A stretch of DNA of 64,000 bases from Certhia americana (Eukaryota > Chordata > Aves > Passeriformes > Certhiidae): positions 132,135,241 to 132,199,240 of the forward strand of contig CM031858.1 of assembly GCA_018697195.1 (NCBI GenBank), given 5' to 3'. This document shows, piece after piece, positions 11,089 to 24,800 of the stretch. Numbering within the stretch: position 1 is the stretch's first letter; every line of letters begins with the position of its first letter. The notes under the pieces were generated by a model that saw only the letters and a list, made by a program, of their open reading frames with translations, had not been told where the DNA came from and did no database searches. A program made the translations under genes and the position numbers.

Positions 11089-12840
11089 GTAAGAATCCTT
11101 TTAAAAATTTTGAATACAGAACTTTCACTAATAAATTCTAGAAAAAAAAAAGGGAAAAAAAAACCCTTAAATTAATTTCTTGTTGTCTAATTTTTTTTGT
11201 ACTGAATATATTTCTTGTTTATATTGATTATGTAATTTGTGTTATTTCCACCTTATCCTTTAGTAATAGTTGTCATTTTTAGTAGATAAGGGAACGAGGG
11301 TTGATGATTCAAAACCTCGTACATAACAACAGACCACTGAAGTCAGTGAGGTTCATTTATATTAGAAGTGAGCACACACAGTACATTTGAAGGCCAAATC
11401 TGTAAAAGCCAGTACTAAATGCTGCATTTTTTAGTGTAATTCTGATATCTGCTTAGGGATTTAAGTACTTGGTATTACTGCAGTATACCTTTATGCAGCC
11501 TTATAAAATTGTTTCTCTGATTATGATAATGCAGCAATTAATAATTCCATATTTGAGTCTTCCTTTTAAATGTTTGGAAGATTACATGCTAATTCAGAAT
11601 ATCTCAGTGTGAGATATTTAAGCCATTTTCTTCATTTTATCATTGAAGAACTTTGTGTGTTATGACATTGGCCTCTTTATCTGTGGGTATGTGGAATTAT
11701 TTTGTGTTGGTGAAAGTTCTGGATGGCCTGATTTATTTTCATCATGAAAATTGATTTGAAATACTTTCTCTTATTCTGTTTGTTTCAGTTCTTATAGTAA
11801 ATTAATTTACCAGTTTGTTTTAATTCTTAAAATTTTTAATTTTAAAAGCTTCCAGTTTTTTACCATTTAAACTATGTATCCCATTTATTTAAGAAAAAGA
11901 TGTTGTTCACTTGCTAACAATGTTTAAATTATATTAAATTGATTTTTATCAAATTTAACATGCTGAAAGAGGCAACTGCTTGCAAAATATAGTTGCTTTC
12001 ATTTGTGCTTACATGATTAAAGCTAATATTTAAATAATCTTGAAGAATTCCGTCAGTGTGTTTATTACGATGTTAAAGTAATGTTTTTTACATTTTTCCA
12101 TTCTTAACAATGACTAAAAAACTTTCAAAGGTAATATGGAAACTGTCCTGTACATTTTGTAGGAACTAAGCATTTAATTATCATCTTTCGCAAGACAAAT
12201 CTGTCTTAAGTAAAGGAATCTGCTTTTTTTAAAGTACAAAGCAATGTATAATGAAATGTGCTTTAGCATGTGGCACAGCTATTTTTATTAAATACTCAGA
12301 GGTGATGAGGCAAAAGCAGTTCAATACTTATTTAGGTGATTGTGGGTGGTTTATACACCCATGTTGAGATGGGGTGAAGCTATCTTAGCACCCAAGTGAT
12401 ATTTTAACAGCCATTGTGTCTGCATGTACAGAAGTAACAATGCAAAGGGAGTGAGATCTACAAATGCTTTAAATGAAGAAGGAATTAAAATATATAACTG
12501 TGTTAAAAAATACCAGAAAGATTTGGTAAATTTAGTTTCTTGAATAAATGGGGGTTTTTTGGCTGATTAGATTTGAGCTTTGTGAAACATATGTAATTAG
12601 AAAGAAATATGTTCAGAAATTTGTAGTTTTAGATGACCCAATGCAGAGAAGTGTGAACGAGCTGTGGACATACTGTGCATTCAAAAAAATTAAAGTTGTT
12701 TTGGTTTTTTAGCTGTTTAATGACTGTAAAAAGCAACTAAAAGTACAGAATCCTAAATAACAAGAAATATGGTAATTGATGAATGTTACTTGTGGATTTT
12801 TGCAGCAGTTAACTTATTTATTTATTTTTCCTTGAAACAG
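11089..12840 (+). other. VPS13B: VPS13B intron (1752 bp)
   Basis: GT at 11089, AG at 12839-12840, after a T-rich stretch ending TTGAAACAG. It is AT-rich. I see no transposon, RNA gene or open frame of note. Confidence 0.85.
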
Positions 12841-13249
12841 ACAACTGCAAAACTTTTAGATGGTTCACACCAGCAACATGGCTTTCTTTCTCTCACTTAC
12901 ACCAAAGCCGTGACAAAAAATGTCCGGCACAAACTGATATCAAGAAATGAACGAAGAACATTCCATAAGCTGTCAGAAGGTCACACTGATGGTTCTCCTC
13001 ATTTTCTCCATGAGATCCTTCTCTCTGCTCAGGCCTTTGATGTGGTCCTCTGCTTTCCTTTGCTAAATGCAATTGCAAGCATTTTTCAAGCCAGGTTGCC
13101 AAGGAGTCAGAAGGAGAAAAGGAAGTCACCAGGCCAACCAATGAGGACTCATGCTCTGACTTCCCGCAACTTGCCTCTGATTTATATCAACACGGGCGTA
13201 ATAAGAGTCTTCTTTCCCAAAAATGAGGAAGATCATCATATTGCAGAAG
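12841..13249 (+). CDS. VPS13B: VPS13B internal exon (window exon 4, largest)
   Basis: A 409-nt exon, phase 0 in and phase 1 out (136 codons plus one base). The donor is GAAG|GTACAC. It starts TTAKLLDGSHQQHGFLSLTY and matches vertebrate VPS13B along its whole length. Landmarks are the basic TKAVTKNVRHK stretch, the hydrophobic FLHEILLSAQAFDVVLCFPL segment that suits a strand-and-helix part of the groove, a very basic QKEKRKSPGQP loop, and NLPLIYINTGVIRVFFPK. The acidic end NEEDHHIAE is where it diverges most from mammals. The frame is also open upstream, so an ATG at 12769 gives an apparent 179-codon ORF, but its first 24 codons are intron. Retaining the downstream intron would add 20 residues before TAG at 13306. 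Confidence 0.97.
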
Positions 13250-16200
13250 GTACACTATTTTATGTTAGAGACTTTTTGCTGTTCAGTATTGTAGACAAAT
13301 ACTTCTAGTTAAATCACTGACCATTGCTTCAGTTTTAAAGGTCAGAGTTAGGAAACATCTAACATTCATGGTACTTCTCTGCACATCTGCTCAAAATTTC
13401 CTTTAGCTATTTATTTGATCCTTGCCTTGATACCTACAGAGTTTGCATTTAAAACGTGGCTATAAAGAATGGTCAAAAATTGTGGAAAGAGAGCTTAGCC
13501 CAGTTTTGCAGTGGTGATTCTGTCAGCTTTCATTACACTGGTATCAGCGCAGTGTTCCACAGACACCTGTTCCAGCAGTGGAGTGTAAGCAGGGAGCCTG
13601 AGCTCTTGTGGACACTGACACCTGGAAAACCATGTGGTAGTAAAGCAAGTAGATAATTTAGTTTGGAAAATATTATTAAATGTACCTTATGGATGGTGCC
13701 CAACAGATGATTCAGTTTAGCGTTTTACTTGAAGCTATTCCAGCTCTTTGTGCAAGAGGCCTTCAGGTATTTGCAGGGTTTGGGTAGTGTAAGATGTTCA
13801 TGAATAGCTATTTGGTCAATAGATGTTACTTGTTCTGTAAGATATTGTTTTCCCTTTGTATGTGAAAATATATTTCCACCCCTATTACAATCTTTATATA
13901 TAAATAGAGATGCTAATGTTAAAAATAGGAGTACATTTACTTCTCACAATTCTTCTAGTGATTAAAAAAAGTACTGTTTTACCAATATCATGGTATACAT
14001 TTACATAAGTTCTGTAGGTATGGAGTTTTTTTTTTTTTACTATTATGTTTAATACACAATATAATCCTAAGAGTATAGTCTTGAGATTTTTTCTCATAAC
14101 CTAATTGCAAGAAGTGCACGCAGTGAGAATTTACATAGATCATTTTTTTGCCAACATCCTCTACAATTTTCCAACTGGGATTGCTGAAAACACAGGAAGA
14201 TAAAATTAGGCTGTCTTGGCAAGAAAGAATTATGATTCTAGTTGGAAGGGAGTTCTAGGGCATGCTGTCAAGGAAATCTTTTGTAAAAGTATGTTTTTGT
14301 AGCTCTGGAGCTGTATATTTCATTAAAAAGAAATTATAAAAAATACTTTGTCTTTTCACTGTCTCTTGCCTAAGAATGCCTGCAAGGAACAAAATTGCCA
14401 TGGTTAAGCAGTCAGTGTAGGAAGAAAAACTGTATGTTTTTAAAGCAAAATGCTGAAGATTATCCTAATTAATAAGAAAGCCAACTACACTCTTCCACTG
14501 GAAAACTCTGAAATAACATCCCTATGAAAATTGGTACCATTCTTTCATTTTTTCTTTCACCCCAGATTTTCCAAAAAAAAGTCACATTTGTTTATTATGA
14601 AATAAATTGCTTCTCTTTTCTCCTGCTTATTCTCTTCAAGAGCAATAGAAATTAGAAACAATAGGGAGCAAGAGTTGAGTAAGACCCACATCTCAGTTGT
14701 GTTAGGTCAGAAGAGTGTTATATCTTCTGGAGATATGCCTCCATAAGATCCTCATTCATTGTTTATTGACTAGGAGAGATTTTCAATCCAATAGGACTTT
14801 TATGTTTCAATTTGTGATCATTGCAGTAAAAGCAGAAAAATTATTTTAATTTCTCTTCTAGTCAGTTGTCTGCTGTTCATACCATTTGCATACTAATAAC
14901 TACAAGAAATATTCTTCTCCCAAACTCCACAAGTAATTGTCACTTTACATGTATAGTTTAAAAAAAAAGCAAATCTATTGTTTACTCACAACTTCCACAA
15001 TGAACTGTGGTAGACAAACCCTGAAATAATCAAAATCATGTTTCTTCTTCTGAGGAATTTGCATACATGCATGCATGACTACACCCACACAATTTTATAG
15101 TATTTTAGTTTCATGTTTTTTGCAGCAGCATCACTTAACATTTCTTTTTGTGGTAGATTTGAGGGCTGCATTCTGTCTTTGGCAGTAAGCAGTGCAGCTT
15201 TCTCTGAGTTTGATTTGTTATTACATCAGGTGGCATTTCAAGCTCTGGCCAACAGCCCACACTTACTCAGCAATGAAGTAAAGGTAACTAAATATATGAA
15301 AGCAATTTATGACAAGTAGGAACAAGAATTACTGCATGGCAGAAGACTATAAGTAAAAAATTGTAAATTGTGGAAGAATGATAAGAAGTTGTAAAGACAG
15401 AAAAAATTCACATCTGGATGGTTTGAGGACAATAGCAACTCTTTTTTGTATGTACTAGGAGCAAAATATCGGGAATCACTATAAAGCACATGATAAATTT
15501 GTTGATAGTGAAAAAACAAAGGCAGCACACTGAATAAATGTATGTCCTGAATTTGTAGAAGTGATATATTCTTGTCACATGAGCATGACTCTACTTTGAA
15601 GTCTGTCATAACATATGGTCTGTAACATCCTCCTCACTTACTATTAAAGTTTCAAATCAGTCAGGCTGAGTAAGTTGTGCTCAGGGATCTTGGTCTTCTG
15701 AGGCTAATTTTTAACACACCTTGGAATAACAGGTTTTAGACAGATGAAGGTTTATCTAGTAAAATGAAAAGTGTGATGTTCAAATAAAGTTAAGACAGGT
15801 GATTTTATTGTTCTCCTTCAGAGTACATAAAGGAAAAAATACTACAGGATTCAGTTAATAAAGAATTACATATTTGTTACATGATAATAAATAATGGTTT
15901 CATGGAAAATTAGACTTCTAAAAAAACATCTGATTTCCATTCTTCATTGTGGTTTCAGTTCTTGGTTGATAAAACGTTTGCAAATATTTGATATGCTTAG
16001 ACTTTTCTAGGGAGTTTGACATTTTGTCTCATGGTATTTAATTTAAATACATCCCCATACCATCTCTATGGAAATGTTAAACAAATTAAAGATTGCTAAC
16101 CAGGAATTAAAAAAAAAAATCCACAAAACTCATAAATTGGGAATAATAAATGAAATTGGTGTTTAATAGTCTGCAAGTAAATATAAAACCATTACTCCTA

Positions 16201-18712
16201 TCATCAGCGAATGTTGCAAAGAATTTCCTGAGGCCATGCGTCTGGGTTACTGTGCTTACATCACTGCTTGTAGAAAATACAGTAAATCTTCTAAAGTTGA
16301 AGTTGTAAATCATGGAAAGAGTTTACACAGACTGGGTCTTCAGGACTAGAGAGACTATCCTGGGAAACAGTGGCTGAAACAGCTTGAGGGTCACAGTGGA
16401 CTGAGGGAAAAGAAATAAGGGAGGTAGCTCTACTTGTGCATATGTCAGATGCTGGAATATCACGTCCAATTTGCTTTCTGTTATAAAACTGGGTATTGAT
16501 AGAAGTAGAGAAGATGCTGAAAAGTATCAAAAATGTTAAGTGCTAGACAAGGAGGCATAAAAGGAAGGATTAAAAGAGCATAATGTATTTAGTTCAGCAA
16601 AAAGATGACTGAGATGAGTGGATAAATCTAAATGAGATTGTGAACATCTTTACACTTGAGTCTGTAAGATTTTCCTAGATTGTATAATTAATTTCCTTTA
16701 TTTATGTGTAAAGTAACATATGTACGGTATTATATTGTATGAATACTTAAATTGTAAATATGCTTTTAAAATGTAGCATAGATTTTTTCCCCTCAATTTT
16801 TTTAATATCTGCAATGACTGTGATTGTTTAATATGTTATTCCTGTATTTTGAAAAGCATAGGTTAACGTATGGAGATAGGAGTTTATCATATGAATTCAT
16901 ATGACTCTTTAGAAACAAGCTGATTATATTAATGTCTGTGATTCTTTCTGATTTAAAATTGGCTTATTTATTGACAGTAAACTGTATACAAAAGGCCCAT
17001 GCCTAAACTCCTAAAATACTTACACGATAGAGACTGTTATTGGTAGTACTGTAGTTATTTTGCTTTTCTAAGTGCCAGAGACAAATTAAAATTCTTAGCC
17101 TAAGATATATTTTATTAAGAACTGCTTCCCAAGAATAAGGCATCTGCCACCTAATTAAGTTGCCATTATAATCAGATGTATATTTAATACCATCACTCCT
17201 TTTTCTTATGTGTATATGGGAAAGCACATACAACACTTAAGTGTACAGTGGCAGTATTCTAGTACTTAGTACAATGCCTTACTAATTTTTGAAAATATGA
17301 GTTCAGATTTAGTAAAAAAATGGAGTTTTTCATCAGCTTAACTCTAATATCTTATATCCAGCAACCAAACCATCTGTAAATATTTTTGTTTTGCTTTGGC
17401 GGTCTGAAGGATTTGTCTTCACATTGTAAATACATGAGGTTCTTTTAAATAGATCACTTGTGTGCTAGTACACTTGTGTATCAGAACTTGTGCTCCTGCT
17501 TTGCCACATACCCCACTGGGGTATTCCCTACGATAGTTTGAAAATACCATATTAGAATTTATCTGATTTTTTAGATCTGTTCATAAATATACATGTCTTT
17601 ATACGTGTTTAGCTGTAAAGCATGGTGTCTTCTTCACCAAGACATTACTGAAGAAACTGTTTTTTTATACTTACAGATTTTGCTGGTTCTTACCACAACA
17701 AGCATTTTACACTTCAGTAAAATATTTAAACTATCTTCTACTGCAATCGTGTTTTCAAAACTCATATATGAGAGTCTTGCAGGACTTCCTTGAGTGTGGG
17801 AGCAGGTGTGATGTCATTCCGTCTTTGTTACATCTCACACAGGTGTTGCAGAGAACCATTTCCCTTCAGATAATGAACTCTTTGAACTTGCATCACACGT
17901 GCTCCGGAGTTTCCTAGATAATTTGGAGCCTTCTGAGCACAGCCTCATCCAAATGCTTTGTCTGTGCCTGCTGATAGAGTTAGCTTTCTATAAAAAATAT
18001 GGTGCTGTTTTATTTCTGGGCAGAACTGGTTTTCTGTCTAATATGACTACTGCTTTTAAAACTAAGAAGCTTTACATGTGGCTGAAATTTGAAAATTATG
18101 GAGATAAGTGGAAAGCAGAGATTTTTCTTCTTGGAATAATTTTGTTACTGATGTGAAATTTACTGTCCAGTATTACATCTTGTTCTTTGTATATGTGTCA
18201 GATTTCAGATTCTCTTGTTTCAGTCCTTGTGTTTGAACTTTTCATGTGTGTTGCAGCCGATTCCAAATGTTACCAGGATGGTTATACTGTGATATCCTGT
18301 AATGTTTTACATCTAAAGATATAGGCCCATAATAAAAAGGGCAGACTATTCAGAGTGGTTTACATGCTGATATTTCAGCAAATAGTTATTGGAGAAACAA
18401 ACAGATCACAAAGAATCTGTGATAAAATTTCTGAAAGAATTTTGGAATAAATCCCCACCAAAAAAAGTGTCATAGAGTGAGAAGTCACAGACCAGGATTT
18501 AGTGGTGTGATAAAACTCTGGGGAAATGAAATTACAATGGTTGTCTTTATGTATCACAGAGCAGGGCTATTGATTTTATGTTGCTCCTGTGCAAAATTGA
18601 ATCCTTAGCAAATATTCTAATGTACATTTTTAAAAGAAATAGTTCTTCAGTGTTCCTGCAGTGTGCATTTTACTTCTAATCAAACACATGTTTTCTCTTC
18701 TCCTAACTGCAG
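13250..18712 (+). other. VPS13B: VPS13B intron (5463 bp)
   Basis: GT at 13250, AG at 18711-18712 (TCCTAACTGCAG, with a good branch-point-like TCCTAAC). Apart from the candidate alternative terminal exon near 17843 it holds no gene, no recognisable transposon and no RNA gene that I can see. Confidence 0.85.
17843..18156 (+). other. candidate alternative 3'-terminal exon (unproven)
   Basis: A pyrimidine-rich tract ending CATCTCACACAG precedes 17843. The frame that follows needs one carried-in base, exactly what the exon ending at 13249 supplies. Joined that way it would read ...HHIAE G VAENHFPSDN and then ELFELASHVLRSFLDNL, and continue open for 103 codons to TGA at 18154-18156. The C-terminus is hydrophobic (FLLGIILLLM). 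An AATAAA lies at 18331-18336 with GT-rich sequence after it. If used, it would make a C-terminally truncated VPS13B. I recognise no homologue of the peptide, and an open frame of this size could occur by chance. Confidence 0.25.
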
Positions 18713-18824
18713 CTAATCCATCAATTAAAGAAGACACTTTGGTTCTCAAGATTGGATCTGTCTCTATGGCTCCTCAGGCTGACAACCCTCTTAGTAGAGC
18801 TGTGCTCAGAAAAGACATTTATCA
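18713..18824 (+). CDS. VPS13B: VPS13B internal exon (window exon 5)
   Basis: A 112-nt exon, phase 1 in and phase 2 out. The acceptor is CTAACTGCAG and the donor CA|GTAAGT, a full consensus. The carried-in G makes Ala, then NPS, then IKEDTLVLKIGSVSMAPQAD, NPLSRAVLRKDIY and the first two bases of Gln. The LVLKIGSVSMAPQADNPL stretch is strongly conserved in vertebrate VPS13B and looks like a groove beta-strand followed by a loop. This small exon is isolated, with introns of 5.5 kb before and 21 kb after. Confidence 0.96.
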
Positions 18825-21800
18825 GTAAGTGTCAGGGGAGGGGTTTGGCTTTTTCATATATGGTCTCAGAAAAATTCATTCTGGGAGAAGTTAATTGATC
18901 AATAAAACGGGTACGTGCAGCCTGTAAAAATACTTTTCACATACAACCTTTTGATATTCAAAACCAGGTTTTTCTGATTTTCTTCACTTGTGGGCTTTCA
19001 AATCCATTTAGACAAATCAAGTTCTGCTGTGAAGTGCTGATGAATAACAGAATTTAAATGTCAAATCACTATCCAGTTTAAACTCACAGATGAGAACATT
19101 TTAAGAGGCTTTCTTTTATTCAGCTACTACTAAGTTCACCTTAAAGAAAAGGAAATTTTTTGTGACTTCCAAAGTGTTCAGTAGCCATATAGTGAGAAGG
19201 AGATAGATCTTAATAATATAAATGGTAAACATATATTCAAACTTTAGGATTCTTGATGTCATGTAGATCAAAGCTTAAAGGAATGCAAACTTCTAAGGAG
19301 CTCTTTCCCAGTAAACACATTTTCTGTGAAAATGTCATGCTCTGGATTGTGTCACTAAGTATGTGCAAACCACACTAATCACATATAGGCAGCAAAACTG
19401 GTGAACATATGTAATCAACATGATAAAAGTAATATATGATCCTTAGTAGAGTTGGCACTGTTGCCAGACATGAAAGTAGGGTTGCAAATAATACCAAGTG
19501 AGAAAAGTCACAGAAATACAGATGAACAAGTGTCTTATACTTCCCGTTGGTCTGTTTTTCAGATGTGGCAATATTTTTAACTACTTCATAGTGCTCTTCA
19601 ATAGAAATTACAAACATCAAAATCTTTTCCCAGCAGTAAAACATTTACTACTTAGAAAATGACAGCAAGTTTTACTTTTGTCAAGACTGGGATTTTTAGG
19701 AGACCATGAAATATCTCCAATTTCACTTCTGATCACTTAGAAGTTGTAAGAGAGTCTTTTTCTTCATATTTCCATGTGGAAACATTTAAATTAATGGGTT
19801 TACTTGTATGTTTGGTTATAGCAGTTTATAATTTTTTTTTTTTCCCTTTTTTGTTTTTAAATGAGCGTTTTATCTTTTGTATTATGGAGCTTTCATGGAA
19901 GAAGTCTTACAGCCTGGTACTAGCAGTGGCTTTGGGTGGCAGGGCCTGATCCAGCTCTCCATATGCTCATGAATGGAAGAAATCTTCCAGACATTTGTAC
20001 AGGCTCTTCCTGCTTCTGCCTTTTCTGTCTGAGGAGACTCTCATCTGATACTTGCTTTAAGAGTCAGAGAACCAAATGTAGGTTCCACTCTTCTCATAAC
20101 AACAAATACTTTATCAGAAAAACACCTGATCATTAAGTGGAATATGAAATTACCAGCTTCTGTTAGGTCATTTCAGTCACTGCGGGGAGCTGTGTGATGT
20201 TCCTTGTATGCACATTACAAACCACTGAGAAAGCAAATCATTTACATCTAAAATCAATAAAGCTATGTTAGTTAACATTTTTGAATCTGTATCTTTGCCT
20301 GTGTGGCTTTACCTGAAATGCTAATATAACGTGCTTTTCAAGTCACTCCTTAAAGGTTCTGATGCTATTTTGCATTATGGTCCTGTGGGTCTTACATACA
20401 TAAATGTTCCAAACAAGATTTGTGCAGTATATATTTGGGTTTCATAGTTTTAATGCAGTTACAATATGCTCCAGTCCTCCTTTAGTAATCACGACACCAA
20501 ATGAATAGGGTGGAAATAAACACTTGGCCACAGACATCTCTCGTCTGACTGCCACTGCCATTTTGTTACCAGTCTCCCAACATCATGCTTCATATGTCTT
20601 TTTCTTAGTTTTCTGATATTTTAAGTGATTTCCTCAGGCTCAATGACCACTCCCCTATTTTCTCATCATCTGTCAACAGATTTGGTCTTCTCTTTCCTTC
20701 TTTAATCACCCAATTATACTGGCTTTACTGTTTCTAAGACTGAGCAGAGCAGCATCAAGTTGTTTTGCAGGATGATATTGAAGTCGACGGTGGTCTTTTG
20801 GTTTTGGGAAGAAGGTGACTATCTTAATCTGTTTAAGCAAGTTTCAAGATTTTCAAAGAATAAAAATCAATACTTTTTAAATTAAAAATACTAAGATTCC
20901 TGTTTGGAGTTGAACTAGATCCATTTTCTAATTACAAATTCTTTGATCTAGGACAAAGTGTACTTTCAGATGCGTGTTTGAAGATACCTCTTCATTGTCT
21001 TGCACGGCAGTCACTGCTGTTAGACTGCTGGAGTTCTAAGGGAAGTTAATTTCACCATTTTTCAGGGTTTTTTTTAATGAATAATAAGAAAGGGTTTGTA
21101 TTATTGGGCAGGACATACAGTCTGTATACAAGGAAAAAAATAACAGTGGGATATTATTAACACATGATGTTGGGTCTAATGTTAGAATTTGTTTCTCCAA
21201 ATATGGGAGTTCTTACAAAGTATTTGCCTTTTTGAACATGCCCATGGTACACAGTACTAGATAAAAAACCTGGAGCTAATACATCATGCTTGAAAATTGA
21301 GTAGTGAAATGAGCAAACCCACACAATGTGTAGCTCATGTACTTAGGTGAAAGATTTCTTAGTAAATATTAACATAGATGCAAGTAGTACATTATCCAGT
21401 GTAAGAAACTCTAAAAAATAAATTACAGAAGCCTGTTGGATACTGAAGAATTAGCATGTTCAGTATTCTCATAATCCCAACATGTCATCTTCTGTCTTTT
21501 TCCAACCTCTCTTCTCTAATTTGATGCTGCTGCTTTTCTTAGAATAAAAGAAAATAAATTGTTGTCTGAACCACTGTCTTTACAGTGTTTCTGGAGTGGG
21601 GATTCAAACTTAATTTGTGGTGTCACTTTGCTTTAAACAGTCTTCTGTTTAGGCCTGAACTGCAACCACATACAATTAGTGTCACTTTTGTAGTGCTTCA
21701 TGAGAAAGAAGAATTTTTGCTTCTCATTTAGAAACTGTTCTTTTGGGAAAGACTGAGAAACGTTTTCATGGCTAGAGGCTGAATAGTATTTACAAACATC

Positions 21801-24800
21801 TTTTGAATTTGTCCCATAAATTTATACATGAACAGCTGAATGTGCTCATTTATCATTAGTAGAATGCCAGTGCATGAAAGGTAAGTTTCATATGGCTGCA
21901 GGTCATACTAAATAAACCAGACCACTTTTGGTTTGGAGGCTGAGGTGACTCCATCTATTATGCATTAGGAAGAAGAGCTTACATGCTAACTTGGACAGAG
22001 AACTAAACTGAAAAGGGAATGTTGGAAAGACAGTGTGCCTCAAACATTTGGGCACAAATACAGTTTCAGGTGATTATTGGAAGTTGGAAAGAAATGTATT
22101 GACATTGTAATTTCAGTTTTCGTATACCATATAAAAACTAGTCTTAGGGTGTTTACTCCAGTAGAAAACGGACTAATTTAGTTTTGATATTAATATGAAG
22201 TAGAGAAAGATACATGCACAGAGTCAATGTCTCTTTTTTGATTTTTTTCTTCTGCTAAATTGTAGGAGTTGATTTGTTGGTTTTAAAAATTCTTCATGAT
22301 TCTTTCATTCTTAAACTTCAACTCCAGCTGTATTTGTGTTCCACAAATATTACCAGAACTGTACATTGCCATCAAGAAACTGACAGTTCTGTTGGTTGGT
22401 AGATTATCAGATTATCATAAGGCCTTGGCATGGAGTCAGGGAGCAGAATAAAGGAGTTTTTGGATAAGAATGCAAGTAAGGCTATTCCCTAGCCTGGCTA
22501 AAGGGAGGGAAGAGCAAGCAGTTAATTGAAACTATGAAGGAATCAGTCATAGTAAATGAAGTTTCTGCTAAGCAGTGAAGGTGAGACCATTTTTGTGGTC
22601 TTTAACTACTTATGAATTGTTAATGAATTTTTAAGAAGTGTGTATGTTGGGGGTATGAACAGTGAATAGCAGTAGTTGTGCTAAGCTACCAGCAGAACAT
22701 GGGCACTATCAGTAGGGAAATTGAGAAAACTTCATCACAAGACCCAGAAATTCTAGTTCTTTGACTGAAAAAATAAGAGGAAGAAGATGCATGGATATGC
22801 TTTAATGATGAAACTGAAATTGAGATGACATTTTGTTCTACTTCTGGGTTGGGACTGGGAGTGGGATTGGGATAAGGGCCCTATTACACCAAATACTGTG
22901 CAAATGCTCTATCAATTATGTAGGTAACTGCTGATCATCCCCAACAGGGTTGTGTTGAGCAAACTGTGATGAAACAATCATTGATGGAGTTTTAGGGAGT
23001 ATCCATGAATAGACAGAGTAAAATAATATTGAGTTACAGTATTGTTAATGCAGAAATTAAATTGTTGACAAAGACCTCAGAGAATAGAGGCTGTTTGGAG
23101 GCTGTTGTGTAAAGGTGTTATTTATAAAGTCTGGAATAATACTGCCAAACTATCAAGTTCTGGGAGTTTAGGTAAGCAGAATCCCAAGCTTTCCTCAGCT
23201 TGGCCAATAAGGAACCTAATTGTTGTCCATGCTCTGTATTCATCATTTTTGAGATCCAAGGATTTCATTCATGTCATATATCAAAGCTTAATAGTCCAGG
23301 TCTGAGGGTTCTATGGTCATTTTCATGTGTAGATCTTTCATAGATCAAAGCATAAAGCTGTCCCTAGACTGTTTCCAATTTGTGAATGTAAATGGAAATT
23401 CTTTAGACATGCCCCTCCCTACAAGAACATTACATGTATAGAGTTTACTCCTGAAAAGGTAGCTGTAGATTTTATTATTTTTTCATTGAACTTTTTATTA
23501 ATACAAGTATTTTCTTATTATAATTTTTTTCTTTTTTTAGTTTAGTGTTTTTCACTGTTTAACTCTCAAACATTTGCAAATAGCAAAACAAAGCTATTTT
23601 CCCTATAGAATAGCTGCTATTTATCTTTATTTCAAGGAACTCCAGCTAGAACATCCTAGTAATAATCATGTAATGCCCATAATTGGTTAACAAAAATCCA
23701 TCAGTGAAATAAAGAGTAATAAACAGTTTTCTGTGTCTACTGATAGTGCTGGAGTGAAAGGAAGGAAAAAATGATTCAAGGAATTTATGAAAAAAGTACA
23801 TACATAGCCAGCAGTCTGTGGAAATCTGTTTTTTCTTTCAAACGTGGTTTGGAAAATCAAATGCTTTTCAAAACTTTTCAACAGCACCCACATCTGTAAG
23901 CATCTTCTCTTCAGAAATATTTTGACGAGTTTATATTTGAAAACCATACCTTGAAATTATTTTTCAAAAAGCCTGGATTTTCTATAACTTTATTATGTGT
24001 AAAAATTTAAATTTTTATATTTTTCCTTTTCAAACCAAATAACAGCTTAAAAACTGTTATATTTTTGCATAGAAGTTGGCATTAAGATAACGAAATGTTT
24101 CCCAGAATATGGGCCTAATATGCATAATTTCCTTTTAAGAGCTGGTTATTTTACAAAGATTCTATTAAGACTTATTTTCAATTTCACCTATTTTTGTTTT
24201 TAATACTTCATTGAGTTTATCTGGTAGGCAAACAAGGAATTAGCTAATGCTGATTGGAGTTTCTTCTTCTCTGAGTAAAGGCAACAAAGATAATCAGTGA
24301 TAAAAAAATGTATGCACATAGTTTTTGAGGGAAATGTGAGCTGCTTATTAAATTGTCCAAATGTACCATAGGGAATTTGGAAAAGTATCAGCTTTAGTAT
24401 ATTGTAAAATCTCTACTGCAGTTTTTCGCAAATTTCAAAATTATTAAAACTGTGGGATGATGTTATATAGGAAAAATATTAAGAGAAGAAATTCTTAGTG
24501 TTTTAAGATGTCTTTCATTCCATATAAGTTGAGAAATGGGATTGCATTAACATCCTTTTAAGTTCTTATCTCTCTGTGTTAAGGAAAAAAAAAAATTAAC
24601 AGCAAAGATTTTGAAATTGCTCCCATAATTTATGTACTAATTTTTTTCAGATTTGAAAACAGAATGATTTTATTTCTGAAGATCCATTTTTTTAACAGGA
24701 TTCTCTCTGCATATAATTTGAATAGACAATCTTGTTTCATTTTACATTTAATTATCCTTAGAATTAATAATTGTTGAATTGGGGTGTAAATTCATACTAA

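Noticed and set aside
10768..11175. A 135-codon ATG-to-stop frame
   Set aside because: Only 10947-11088 is coding. The upstream part is a T-rich intron that reads as Phe runs, and the downstream part is intron.
12769..13308. A 179-codon ATG-to-stop frame, apparently a small gene
   Set aside because: Its core 12841-13249 is a VPS13B exon with proper splice sites. The first 24 codons and the end are intron read-through.
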